Below, one piece after another: positions 6,751 through 14,619 of a stretch of DNA of 22,446 nucleotides. Under the pieces are notes generated by a model. That model made no database searches and was not told where the DNA came from. It worked only from the letters and a program-made list of their open reading frames with translations. The DNA is from RGIG6904 sp024680835 (lineage in GTDB: Bacteria > Bacillota > Clostridia > Lachnospirales > Lachnospiraceae). Numbering within the stretch: position 1 is the first letter of the stretch; each line of letters opens with the position of its first letter. A program made the translations under genes and the position numbers. The DNA is taken from assembly GCA_024680835.1 (NCBI GenBank), contig JAILBP010000155.1:1-22446 (forward strand). Direction: 5' to 3'.

Positions 6751-9125
6751 AAGAAAAGAAAGATAATCTGATATATCTGTTGATTCTGTTGATGGTAGGT
6801 GGATTGTCGGTTGTTTTTGTTTCGATAATGGGCTTTCTGAATTATCGGACATCGGCATTAGAATTGGAAGAACAGGTTGTGATAAGGATAGAAAAAGATT
6901 CCGTATCAAATTTGGAGACTGCGATCGGTTTCGGAAAGAGCTTTGAAAACTATTATGGTATGGAGGATGTTTTTGTATCATTCAAAAAACAGATGAACAA
7001 TACTGTTCCGTTTATTCTTGACAGGGACTGTGAACTTTTGTATTGCGATTCGGAGGATGATGGAAAAGCAGAGGAAAAGGTCACACAGTTTCTGGCATTA
7101 AGAGGGTTCGAAAATATAAAGGGCGACCTGGCAAAAAATGATGGTGGGATAGTCAAAAAGAATCGCACAGAGATGGTATTGACCCCTATCCGTCAAGATG
7201 AGGAGGTTATAGGCTTTTTCGGATGTCTTTATTCGGAGCATATCTTTGATAGCAGTTTCAAAAATGTTAAGAAAACAATAGCGCTATTGTCTTTGATCAT
7301 ATCAGTTCTGGAGTGTATAGCACTGGCTTTTTTTGTTAAGATGACGACAGGGGACAGATGGAAAAAACGTCATAGAAGGACATCTGATCGATTTGCAGAA
7401 AAGATGATCATTATTGCGATTATGGGCGCTTCGATAATTACACTGTCAGGTATTTCTTTGCATTTTTTTCAAAAAGATTACATGGATAAGATGGAGAATT
7501 CAGTTCAGATTTCCATGCAGAGCCTGGAAGATACTATTCGTCGTGTTCAGCAGCAGGGAGTAGATCTGAGGATGATTGAAGATCTGAGTCAGTATATAGA
7601 GGACAGGATCTCAAATCTGACAACGATCAGGTCTGTGCGTGTAACGGATCATATCACTGAAGTGACAAGGACAGACGAGGAGTCAGATATTCTGTCCTAT
7701 GTCATAGATGTGGATAAAGGGAATGGAAAAGGTCTGTATCTGGAGGCAGAATTGTCCACAGAGGCGATGAAGAGAGAGATGCGCAGCATTGTGCTGGTGC
7801 TGCTTTCCACCATGATCATCCTCATGATCTTTGTTTTCGAACTTAATAATCTGATAGAGCTGTTTATAGCAATAAACCGAAAGAATAAAACCGGGGTGGA
7901 TGCTTTTTCTGAGAAGCAGGTGGGAATTGCCCTTCGTTTTACCGGTTTTCTGTGTTCGACAGCGGAATACATGTGTGTTCCGTACGCGGCAATGTTGATC
8001 CGCGATAGTGGAGAATCGCTTTTTGGTCTGTCTGTCGGTATGACGGCTGCATTGCCACTTACAGTGGAAGGTTTAACGCAGATGGTTGCAATGCTGTGCC
8101 TGCCACGCTTTGTTAAAAAGTTTAATGTTAAGGCTACACTAGTTGTTTCCGCAATCCTAATGATCGTTTGCAATATTTCTGCCTTTTCGTTCGGCGGAGC
8201 GTTGATCATCGTAATCTGCCGGGCTGTGGCAGGTATAGCGTATGCCGGATTCAAACAGGTTTCAAACTTTCTGATTACTAAGGGATATGAGACTGAGACG
8301 GGCAGGAGCGATAACATATCGCAGGACAATGCCGGTCTTCTGGCGGGGGCTACATGCGGAGCTGGTCTGGGAGCTATCCTTTCGGCAAACACCGGATATG
8401 CCATGACTTTCGTTTTTTCTGCCTGTTTGTTTGTTGCATATCTTATGGCTACATTTTTCCTTCTTCCATGGAAAGCTTTGGAGAAGAAGCAATCCGGTGG
8501 TGAATCGGAGGAAAAGCCTTTGCATGTGGGTAATATCTTGCGTATGATCTTTTCCGGAGAAATACTGTATTACGTTATTGCTATAGGTATACCTCTTAAC
8601 ATTGGTGTTATGTTGTGTGTCACTTTGATCCCTGCTATCTGCCAGACTAATGGCATTTCTTCGGTTATGTTGAGTTACTGTTATATTGCAAACGGTATTG
8701 CCGGTATTTACGTCGGTCCGGCGTTGGTTTCAAAAGCAAAGAAGATTTTTGGAATACCGGTGTGCATTGCGTTTACTTTCGCTTTGGCGGCTTTGAGTAT
8801 CTTTATATTGCGTTTGCCACCGTTAGCGCTGATGATTGTCATCACGAGCATGATTCTTGGTTTCCTGGATGGTTTCGGTACACCCATGTGTACGGATCAG
8901 TTTATGGAGCTTAACATTGTGAAAAATGCTGTGGATGAGTCTACGGCATTGGTATTTTCTGTTGTATTATCGTATGTATTGCTGACTTTTGCACCCATGA
9001 TAGCGGAACTGTTGCTGCTCCCGGGTGAGGGGTTCTTCTCACCGATGATGATCGGAGCGATACTGTATGCAGTGGCAGCTGTGCTTGTATTTTTCTTTCG
9101 TAAGAAGAAAAAGGGTGATAGATAG
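6747..9125 (+). CDS. MFS-type transporter with two N-terminal extracytoplasmic modules
   Basis: 792 residues, nearly double a normal MFS protein. Predicted layout: TM about 8-31, first extracytoplasmic domain about 32-173, TM about 174-197, short basic cytoplasmic link, TM about 220-242, second extracytoplasmic domain about 243-347 with coiled-coil-like helix, TM about 348-368, then an MFS-like bundle from about 392 to 785 with roughly twelve hydrophobic segments and a basic tail (KKKKGDR). The two extracytoplasmic parts resemble the single or double Cache-like sensor arrangement of signalling receptors, but no HAMP, kinase or phosphatase output is present; the transporter bundle takes that place. 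Overlap with the binding-protein gene is ATGA. I infer ligand-gated transport or signal reception linked to the first-gene phosphatase. Last gene of the coupled set. Confidence 0.85.
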   Translation: MKEKKDNLIYLLILLMVGGLSVVFVSIMGFLNYRTSALELEEQVVIRIEKDSVSNLETAIGFGKSFENYYGMEDVFVSFKKQMNNTVPFILDRDCELLYCDSEDDGKAEEKVTQFLALRGFENIKGDLAKNDGGIVKKNRTEMVLTPIRQDEEVIGFFGCLYSEHIFDSSFKNVKKTIALLSLIISVLECIALAFFVKMTTGDRWKKRHRRTSDRFAEKMIIIAIMGASIITLSGISLHFFQKDYMDKMENSVQISMQSLEDTIRRVQQQGVDLRMIEDLSQYIEDRISNLTTIRSVRVTDHITEVTRTDEESDILSYVIDVDKGNGKGLYLEAELSTEAMKREMRSIVLVLLSTMIILMIFVFELNNLIELFIAINRKNKTGVDAFSEKQVGIALRFTGFLCSTAEYMCVPYAAMLIRDSGESLFGLSVGMTAALPLTVEGLTQMVAMLCLPRFVKKFNVKATLVVSAILMIVCNISAFSFGGALIIVICRAVAGIAYAGFKQVSNFLITKGYETETGRSDNISQDNAGLLAGATCGAGLGAILSANTGYAMTFVFSACLFVAYLMATFFLLPWKALEKKQSGGESEEKPLHVGNILRMIFSGEILYYVIAIGIPLNIGVMLCVTLIPAICQTNGISSVMLSYCYIANGIAGIYVGPALVSKAKKIFGIPVCIAFTFALAALSIFILRLPPLALMIVITSMILGFLDGFGTPMCTDQFMELNIVKNAVDESTALVFSVVLSYVLLTFAPMIAELLLLPGEGFFSPMMIGAILYAVAAVLVFFFRKKKKGDR

Positions 9126-9141
9126 AGTGATACATATTTTT

Positions 9142-9161
9142 GAATCGAAAGCGATTTTTTT
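9142..9161 (+). terminator. Weak hairpin plus T-run at the end of the operon
   Basis: AATCG (9143-9147) pairs with CGATT (9152-9156) around AAAG, and seven T run up to the next start codon (9155-9161). It may be a weak terminator for the transporter gene, or an attenuating structure for the hydrolase, whose start directly follows. Stem is only five to six pairs. Confidence 0.35.
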
Positions 9162-9932
9162 ATGAATATTGAGATAGATGGCTTAAACATAAATTATAAG
9201 ATTACCGGCGACGGTGAGGAGACAGCAGTGATGCTGCAGGGCTGGGGGACTAACCTGGAGATATACGATTCTGTGGCGAGTGCCCTGAATGACAGATTCA
9301 GGTTCATACAGTTCGATCTGCCGGGTTTTGGCGGCAGTGACGAGCCGAAAGAGCCCTGGAATGTGGCTGCCTATGCAGATTTTTTTTGCAAGCTGATGGA
9401 AAAGCTGGATGTAAAAAAGGCTGTACTCATAGGTCATTCCTATGGCGGCAGGGTCATAATTAAGCTTGCAGCCAGAGACAGCATTCCCTTTGAGATACAA
9501 AAGATCGTGCTGATGGACGCAGCGGGAGTGATGCCCAAAAGATCATTCCTGGCGAAGCTTAAGATCAAACGATACAAGATTCTGAAAAAAGTGTCCGCCA
9601 GCAGGGTGGTATATGCGCTTTTCCCGGAACTGGTGGATGACTGGAGGAGCAGGCAGGGGTCGGCCGATTACAGGAATGCCTCGCCTATGATGCGCTCCTG
9701 CATGGTGATGGCGGTCAACGAAGATCTCACGGAGCTACTGTCGAAGATCCGGCAGGAAACACTGCTCATCTGGGGAGATGCGGATACAGCCACGCCTATA
9801 GGAGATGCCCACATTATGGAGGAGCGGATCCCGAATGTGGGGCTTGCCGTTCTGAAAGGGGCAGGGCACTACGCTTTTCTGGAGCAGCCCTCAGTATTCA
9901 GGGAGATTATAAGGTCTTTTCTGATACGGTGA
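9162..9932 (+). CDS. Alpha/beta hydrolase
   Basis: 256 residues, a complete alpha/beta-hydrolase fold protein without signal peptide. Catalytic triad: nucleophile S93 in GHSYGG, acid D208 in WGDADTATP, and H236 in GAGHYAFLEQP. The oxyanion region reads LQGWG (residues 25-29) where HGWG is usual. The DLPGFGGSD motif after strand 4 is typical. The only in-frame start after the stop at 9141 is this ATG, although the upstream ribosome site is poor and a small hairpin with a T-run abuts the start, so translation may be modulated. It is followed after 171 bases by the MurF-like ligase and then Ddl, suggesting work on peptidoglycan precursors or a side product, but the substrate cannot be inferred from this broad family. 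Confidence 0.9.
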   Translation: MNIEIDGLNINYKITGDGEETAVMLQGWGTNLEIYDSVASALNDRFRFIQFDLPGFGGSDEPKEPWNVAAYADFFCKLMEKLDVKKAVLIGHSYGGRVIIKLAARDSIPFEIQKIVLMDAAGVMPKRSFLAKLKIKRYKILKKVSASRVVYALFPELVDDWRSRQGSADYRNASPMMRSCMVMAVNEDLTELLSKIRQETLLIWGDADTATPIGDAHIMEERIPNVGLAVLKGAGHYAFLEQPSVFREIIRSFLIR

Positions 9933-9964
9933 TGCGCTTATCATCAAATACCGGTTAACGATTT

Positions 9965-10064
9965 GTTACTATTCACAGCCAATATCCAATGCTCGGTGAG
10001 GCGTGATAGCGACAGTAGAGTCTCGCACCCTCGGAATAACGGCAGAGTGACTGTGAATAGTAAC
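9965..10064. repeat. 100-base palindromic element with 14-bp terminal inverted repeat
   Basis: GTTACTATTCACAG (9965-9978) is the exact reverse complement of CTGTGAATAGTAAC (10051-10064). The 72-base interior contains weaker pairings such as GGTGAG with CTCgcACC. It has no coding capacity and lies in the hydrolase-murF gap. No T-run follows, so it is not a standard terminator. Its ends share ACTATTCA with the element at 21009-21153, so a non-autonomous repeat family is likely. Confidence 0.75.
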
Positions 10065-10103
10065 AGTTGATTTCGTTCGATAGTATAATAACAGGAGTTT
10101 CTC

Positions 10104-11672
10104 ATGATCGTCAGAACCGTGATCATGGCCGTGATGTGTATTTATGCCGCCTTCCTTACCGCAAGGCATAACATGCATATGTTTCAGCTTAACGGCTACA
10201 AAAATGATGAACATATAAACTGGATAAAAAAGCATTTAAGACAGCAGTGGCTTTTATATTTTGGATTTGTGTTGGGTGTACTGCGTCTTTTTCTGCCCTT
10301 TTTGTTTTTGGATATACTGATGTATCTTACCCTTTACATGGTGATACTGGTATATCGTGCGCTTCACCGGCTCAACAGTAAAAAGAAGCTGGTTTACACT
10401 GCCAGGGTAAAGCGAATGTTTGCAACGGATATAGTGTTGGGCGCTGCCTGTATAACCCTGTGTGCGGTCTTTAGTGGTATCACAAAGCTTTCGGGAATGT
10501 TTATGCTGATAGTGACTTCACAGTGGTTTGCAGTGATCATCACCAATATCATCAATCATCCCTTTGAGAGTGGGTTGAGCCGTCATTACATCAATGATGC
10601 AAAGAGGATCTTAGCTGAAGCATCCGATCATCTCACCGTGATCGGCGTCACGGGAAGCTATGGCAAGACCAGTATGAAGTTCTTTCTGAAGACACTTCTG
10701 TCGGACAGGTTCAATGTGCTGGTAACTCCGGGCAATTTCAATACGCCCCTGGGAGTCACCATAACCGTGCGCAATCACCTGAAACCCTCCCATGAGATAT
10801 TTATCTGCGAGATGGGAGCGAGGCGTGTTGGAGAGATCCGTGAGATTTGCGAGATCGCAAAGCCCTCCATGGGTATCATAACGTCCATAGGTCCACAGCA
10901 TCTGGAGACCTTTTTTACCATGGAAAACATTCAGCGGACCAAATTTGAGCTGGCAGATGCTGTGACGGGAAAAGGTGCTGTTTTCTTAAATGGTGACAAC
11001 GAGTATATCAGGGAGAAAGCAGGGGATTATCCGGATCACGTTTTCTTTACCACGACGGACGGTACCGACGGATACAGGGCGAGTGACATAGCGGTATCCA
11101 ATATGGGTACGGATTTCACAGTGACGGCGCCGGACGGAGAGACAGAGCATTTTCAGATGCGTCTTATCGGTGCCCATAATGTCATCAATGTGACAGGTGC
11201 CATTGCGGTAGCCCACAGTCTGGGTATTTCTCTGAAGGATCTGAGAGTTCCCGTGAGAAGGCTGACTCCGGTGGAGCACAGGATGCAACTTATCGAGAGA
11301 GGAAACGTCACCATCATAGATGACGCATACAATTCCAATCCCGTTGGTTCGAAGGCAGCGGTGGAAACCCTGGCGTTGTTTGAGGGAGTCCGTATATTGA
11401 TAACTCCCGGTATGGTGGAGCTTGGAGACAGCGAGGACGCTCTCAACGAAAAGTTCGGCGGGTATGCGGCGGATTGCTGTGACTATATTTTGCTGGTGGG
11501 CAGAAAGCACACGGAACCTATCTATAAAGGGGCGACGGATAAAGGCTTTCCGGCTGACAGATGTAAGGCTTTTGAGACTCTGGAGGAGGCTATGGTCCAT
11601 GCATACAGCATAAAAGATCCGGGACACAAGTATATTTTGCTGGAAAATGATCTGCCGGATAATTACAAGTGA
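10104..11672 (+). CDS. Membrane-anchored MurF-like Mur ligase
   Basis: 522 residues. The first 155 residues hold about five hydrophobic helices (near 3-21, 49-68, 69-87, 111-130, 133-150) in place of the UDP-binding domain of ordinary MurF. From about residue 178 the central ATPase domain begins: P-loop GVTGSYGKTS at 181-190, then TPGNFNTPLGV, EMGARRVGEI and the IGPQHLETF segment. The C-terminal domain carries IIDDAYNSNP and a GMVELGD motif, the MurF signature. MurF joins D-Ala-D-Ala to UDP-MurNAc-tripeptide using ATP; ligation by this form would occur at the membrane. The start is supported by AGGAG at 10093-10097. Ddl, which makes D-Ala-D-Ala, follows, matching the assignment. Because the nucleotide-binding domain is replaced, it may not be the housekeeping MurF; the acceptor could be a lipid-linked precursor. 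Confidence 0.88.
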   Translation: MIVRTVIMAVMCIYAAFLTARHNMHMFQLNGYKNDEHINWIKKHLRQQWLLYFGFVLGVLRLFLPFLFLDILMYLTLYMVILVYRALHRLNSKKKLVYTARVKRMFATDIVLGAACITLCAVFSGITKLSGMFMLIVTSQWFAVIITNIINHPFESGLSRHYINDAKRILAEASDHLTVIGVTGSYGKTSMKFFLKTLLSDRFNVLVTPGNFNTPLGVTITVRNHLKPSHEIFICEMGARRVGEIREICEIAKPSMGIITSIGPQHLETFFTMENIQRTKFELADAVTGKGAVFLNGDNEYIREKAGDYPDHVFFTTTDGTDGYRASDIAVSNMGTDFTVTAPDGETEHFQMRLIGAHNVINVTGAIAVAHSLGISLKDLRVPVRRLTPVEHRMQLIERGNVTIIDDAYNSNPVGSKAAVETLALFEGVRILITPGMVELGDSEDALNEKFGGYAADCCDYILLVGRKHTEPIYKGATDKGFPADRCKAFETLEEAMVHAYSIKDPGHKYILLENDLPDNYK

Positions 11673-11796
11673 TAGTGTTACGGTTAACGTGAAGAATTTA
11701 GTTAATAACCGGTAATATCCGTATCATCATTAAAAAAATCAGCCATACCGTGTGCTTTTTGCTGACGGGTGACAGAAAGATAAGCAGGAGGATGAA

Positions 11797-12978
11797 ATGA
11801 AGACGAGAGTAGCAATGTTTTTTGGCGGTAAGAGTGTGGAGCATGAGGTTTCGGTCATATCGGGTATCCAGGCATATCTTGCCATGGACACGGAAAAATA
11901 TGACGTGATCCCGGTGTACATGACCAAAAATAACGAGATGTATGTCGGAGACAACATAGGTAAGATCGAGGCATACAAGGATATCAAAGCTCTGCTGGCT
12001 GCTTCAGTAAGAGTTATCATGATAAATGAGGACGATAAGATAAAGCTGGTGTCCTATCCGCCCAAAAAATTTGGCAAAAATACTGAGATAGAGATAGATG
12101 TGGCTTTTCCGGTGGTGCACGGTACCAATGTTGAGGACGGAGCTTTTCAGGGATATTTGAAGACCTTGGGACTGCCCTTTGTGGGATGTGATGTCACGGC
12201 TTCTGCGGTGGGCATGGATAAATTCATAATGAAGATGATCTTAAAAGAGGCGGATGTTCCGGTGCTGGATGCAAAGCTTTATACGCTGTCCGATTATGCC
12301 GATATAGAAAAGCTCCTGGATAATGTGGAAAAGGAGATCGGTTATCCGGCTATTGTAAAGCCCGTAAACTTAGGCTCCAGCGTTGGCATAAGTGTTGCGA
12401 GAGACAGAGTGGCGCTTTCCGCATCTATAGATGACGCCTTCAGATATGCCACCAAGGTCTTGGTGGAGCATGCCATCACAAATCTTCGCGAGATAAACTG
12501 CTCCGTGGTAGGTGATGAGAATGAGGCGGAGGCTTCGGAGTGCGAAGAGCCGCTTCATACAAAGGATATCTTAAGCTATGCAGACAAATATGAGAGCAAT
12601 TCCAAATCCGGCGGATCCAAAGGTATGGCCAGCGTATCCAGAAAGATACCTGCTGAGCTCTCCCCGGAGGAGAGAGAGAATGTCAGGGATATGGCAGTGC
12701 GCTCATTTAAGGCGTTAGGCTGCTCCGGTGTATCCAGAATTGACTTTATGATAGATGAGGACACCGGAAAACTGTATTTCAACGAGATCAATACAATACC
12801 GGGTTCACTGGCATTCTATCTGTGGGAGCCTGTGGGAGTTCCATATCCGGAGTTGCTGGACCGCTGTATAAAGCTTGCTCTCAAGCGCAAACGCACAGAG
12901 GACAATCTGACATTTACATTTGATACCAACATCTTAAACACGGCCGGCTTCGGCGGCGCAAAGGGTGCAAAGAGGTAA
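11797..12978 (+). CDS. ddl: D-alanine--D-alanine ligase
   Basis: 393 residues, ATP-grasp family, making D-Ala-D-Ala from two D-alanines. Visible features: N-terminal MFFGGKSVEHEVS, the HGTNVEDGAFQG motif, VGMDKFIMK, the NLGSSVGIS loop, and the metal-binding EINTIPGS near the C-terminus. The omega-loop has SYADKY with K264 and Y265, the lysine-tyrosine pair of D-Ala-D-Ala ligases, rather than the EIHR type of VanA/VanB D-Ala-D-Lac enzymes, so resistance to vancomycin is not indicated. It is longer than typical Ddl (about 300-360) because of an acidic stretch before, and a glycine/serine-rich stretch after, the omega-loop, and a short G/K-rich tail. AGGAGG at 11786-11791 supports the start. Follows the MurF-like gene, which would use its product; the racemase-like gene upstream could supply substrate. 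Confidence 0.95.
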   Translation: MKTRVAMFFGGKSVEHEVSVISGIQAYLAMDTEKYDVIPVYMTKNNEMYVGDNIGKIEAYKDIKALLAASVRVIMINEDDKIKLVSYPPKKFGKNTEIEIDVAFPVVHGTNVEDGAFQGYLKTLGLPFVGCDVTASAVGMDKFIMKMILKEADVPVLDAKLYTLSDYADIEKLLDNVEKEIGYPAIVKPVNLGSSVGISVARDRVALSASIDDAFRYATKVLVEHAITNLREINCSVVGDENEAEASECEEPLHTKDILSYADKYESNSKSGGSKGMASVSRKIPAELSPEERENVRDMAVRSFKALGCSGVSRIDFMIDEDTGKLYFNEINTIPGSLAFYLWEPVGVPYPELLDRCIKLALKRKRTEDNLTFTFDTNILNTAGFGGAKGAKR

Positions 12979-13015
12979 GGGACTAAAGACCTTGTGACAC
13001 CGTATCGATGATAGC

Positions 13016-13022
13016 AGGGGGG
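13016..13022 (+). promoter_or_regulatory. Ribosome-binding site deciding the CAP-protein start
   Basis: AGGGGGG lies six bases before ATG 13029. The ATG at 13008 lies upstream of this site and is therefore not used. Confidence 0.7.
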
Positions 13023-13028
13023 AAAACA

Positions 13029-14477
13029 ATGGGTTTTGAAAAAATGAAAAAAATAAAACGGTTTGCGGCTTTATTGCTGATATTTGTGATGACTGCGGGA
13101 TTGCCTTTGTTGAATACGGATAGAGTCAAGGCAGCCGATGGGATGATAAATGTGACCATAAATGCGTCCTTCAGGCAGGCTGATGCCAGAAAGATGCTGC
13201 CGTTGATCAATCAGTTCAGAAGCGGCAAAGATGCGTGGTATTACGATGAGGAAAGCGGTGAGAAGGTGGAGTGCGATTCTCTGCCGGAGCTGGAGTATGA
13301 CTACACTCTCGAAAAAGTGGCCATGAAAAGAGCCCTTGAGATCGCCTTATGTTACGATGAGAAAAGACCTTCGGGGCAGATGTGGAAGACTGCATATTCA
13401 GAATGCGACTATACCGGTGATAATTGCGCAGAGAATATGACATACGGACAGGATAACGTGTCGGCAGCTATTGTAGCTTTACGCGAAGATAACGGCGGTG
13501 TATACGGTCAGGAGCATCGCAGAAAAATGTTGTCAGCGGATTACACCGGTGTGGGCATAGCGCATTTATATTACAACAAGACTCATTACTGGGTGCAGGA
13601 ATTCGGTGATCTTACAAATACATACAACGACACTGCTGAAACGGACACTGCAGGCGCCGATTACACGGTAGTGGTAAACCCCTCCAGGATAGAAGAAATC
13701 TCTGCCAGTGAGAAATACATCACCATGGAGATCGGTACGGAAAAAGATCTGAAGGATATGCAGATCTTTCTGGAAATGGACGAAAATGTAAATTCCGCAA
13801 AAACATATCTGTGTCCCATCGTTTCCGAGTTTGATCTGGATTTGGGTGAGACCGGTATCCTGTCCCTGAAAGATAAAAAGCTGAAAGCGGAGAAAAAAGG
13901 GGATGCCGAACTGACTGTATTTACTCTGGGCAAAGAGTTTACTATACCTGTTTCGGTGATCGATCGTATTGAATATACGGTGGAATATTATCCAACCGGA
14001 GGCAGATGCGATGTCGATGAAGTAAAGACTGTCAACAAGATGCTCTCTTCTTTGCCGGCAGCTGTCAGAGAAGGATATGAATTTGAGGGATGGTTCACAG
14101 GCAGGGAAGATACTGCTGAAAAGGTTACAGGGCAGAAGGTCTATGCGGAGGATACTATTCTCTACGCACATTGGAAGGAGATAACTGAGATCCCTGCAAT
14201 GGCAAAACCGTCATTGTCGGTTAAGAAGGCCAAAAAGATCACGGTATCCCGCGGCGAGATAGAAAATGTTTCGGGTTATGAGTTCTGCTACAGCACAACC
14301 AAAAAATTTAAGGCTAAGAAGACAAAATATATAGATATGGGTAAGGACCTGTCGGTCACTATAGATAATCTGAAGTCCGGAAAAAAGTATTACTTCAGGA
14401 TAAGAGCATATATAGAAAAAGAGGATAGTACTCTTTACGGCAAGTGGTCCGGGAAGACCTCCGTTAAAACAAAATAA
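13029..14477 (+). CDS. Secreted CAP-domain protein with InlB-type repeat and Fn3-like tail
   Basis: 482 residues from the ATG with AGGGGGG six bases upstream. Signal peptide about 1-36 (KKIKR, hydrophobic core, VKA before AD). CAP (SCP/PR-1) domain about 55-200: INQFR, AMKRALEIA, NCAENMTYG and QEHRRKML with H163, one of the two usual CAP histidines; the position that normally reads FSHxRP is here YDEKRP, so the other histidine is missing. A linker and Ig-like segment follow, then an InlB B-repeat/Listeria-Bacteroides repeat (about 316-383, with GYEFEGWFTG and LYAHW), and an Fn3-like C-terminal domain (about 390-482, YYFRIRAY). No LPXTG or membrane anchor is visible, so it is probably secreted or held by domain contacts. 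CAP proteins of bacteria have mixed roles; function here is unknown. Terminator follows directly. Confidence 0.9.
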   Translation: MGFEKMKKIKRFAALLLIFVMTAGLPLLNTDRVKAADGMINVTINASFRQADARKMLPLINQFRSGKDAWYYDEESGEKVECDSLPELEYDYTLEKVAMKRALEIALCYDEKRPSGQMWKTAYSECDYTGDNCAENMTYGQDNVSAAIVALREDNGGVYGQEHRRKMLSADYTGVGIAHLYYNKTHYWVQEFGDLTNTYNDTAETDTAGADYTVVVNPSRIEEISASEKYITMEIGTEKDLKDMQIFLEMDENVNSAKTYLCPIVSEFDLDLGETGILSLKDKKLKAEKKGDAELTVFTLGKEFTIPVSVIDRIEYTVEYYPTGGRCDVDEVKTVNKMLSSLPAAVREGYEFEGWFTGREDTAEKVTGQKVYAEDTILYAHWKEITEIPAMAKPSLSVKKAKKITVSRGEIENVSGYEFCYSTTKKFKAKKTKYIDMGKDLSVTIDNLKSGKKYYFRIRAYIEKEDSTLYGKWSGKTSVKTK

Positions 14478-14485
14478 AAAAATTA

Positions 14486-14514
14486 AAGTTGCCTCTTGAC
14501 AAGGCAACTTTTTT
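14486..14514 (+). terminator. Rho-independent terminator after the CAP gene
   Basis: AAGTTGCCT (14486-14494) pairs with AGGCAACTT (14502-14510) around a seven-base loop, followed by a T-run to 14514. It begins nine bases after the stop codon. Confidence 0.9.
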
Positions 14515-14619
14515 ATAATAATATATATTTTGCAAAAGCAAATTGCACACAATAGAAAAACACAAAAACAAATGTGTGGATTGAGATAATCACAGACGAA
14601 AGGAACAGGAGGTAGGACG

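Noticed and set aside
7697..8404. 235-codon minus-strand frame inside the transporter gene
   Set aside because: Opposite to a well-supported membrane protein gene, with no start signal or recognisable protein.
10084..10089. TATAAT as a promoter of the MurF-like gene
   Set aside because: It sits only four bases before the ribosome site and lacks a -35 at proper distance, so a transcript from it would lose its ribosome site.
11797..12978. Vancomycin-resistance D-Ala-D-Lac ligase
   Set aside because: The omega-loop holds the K-Y pair of D-Ala-D-Ala ligases, and no vanH, vanX or vanRS-like genes lie nearby.
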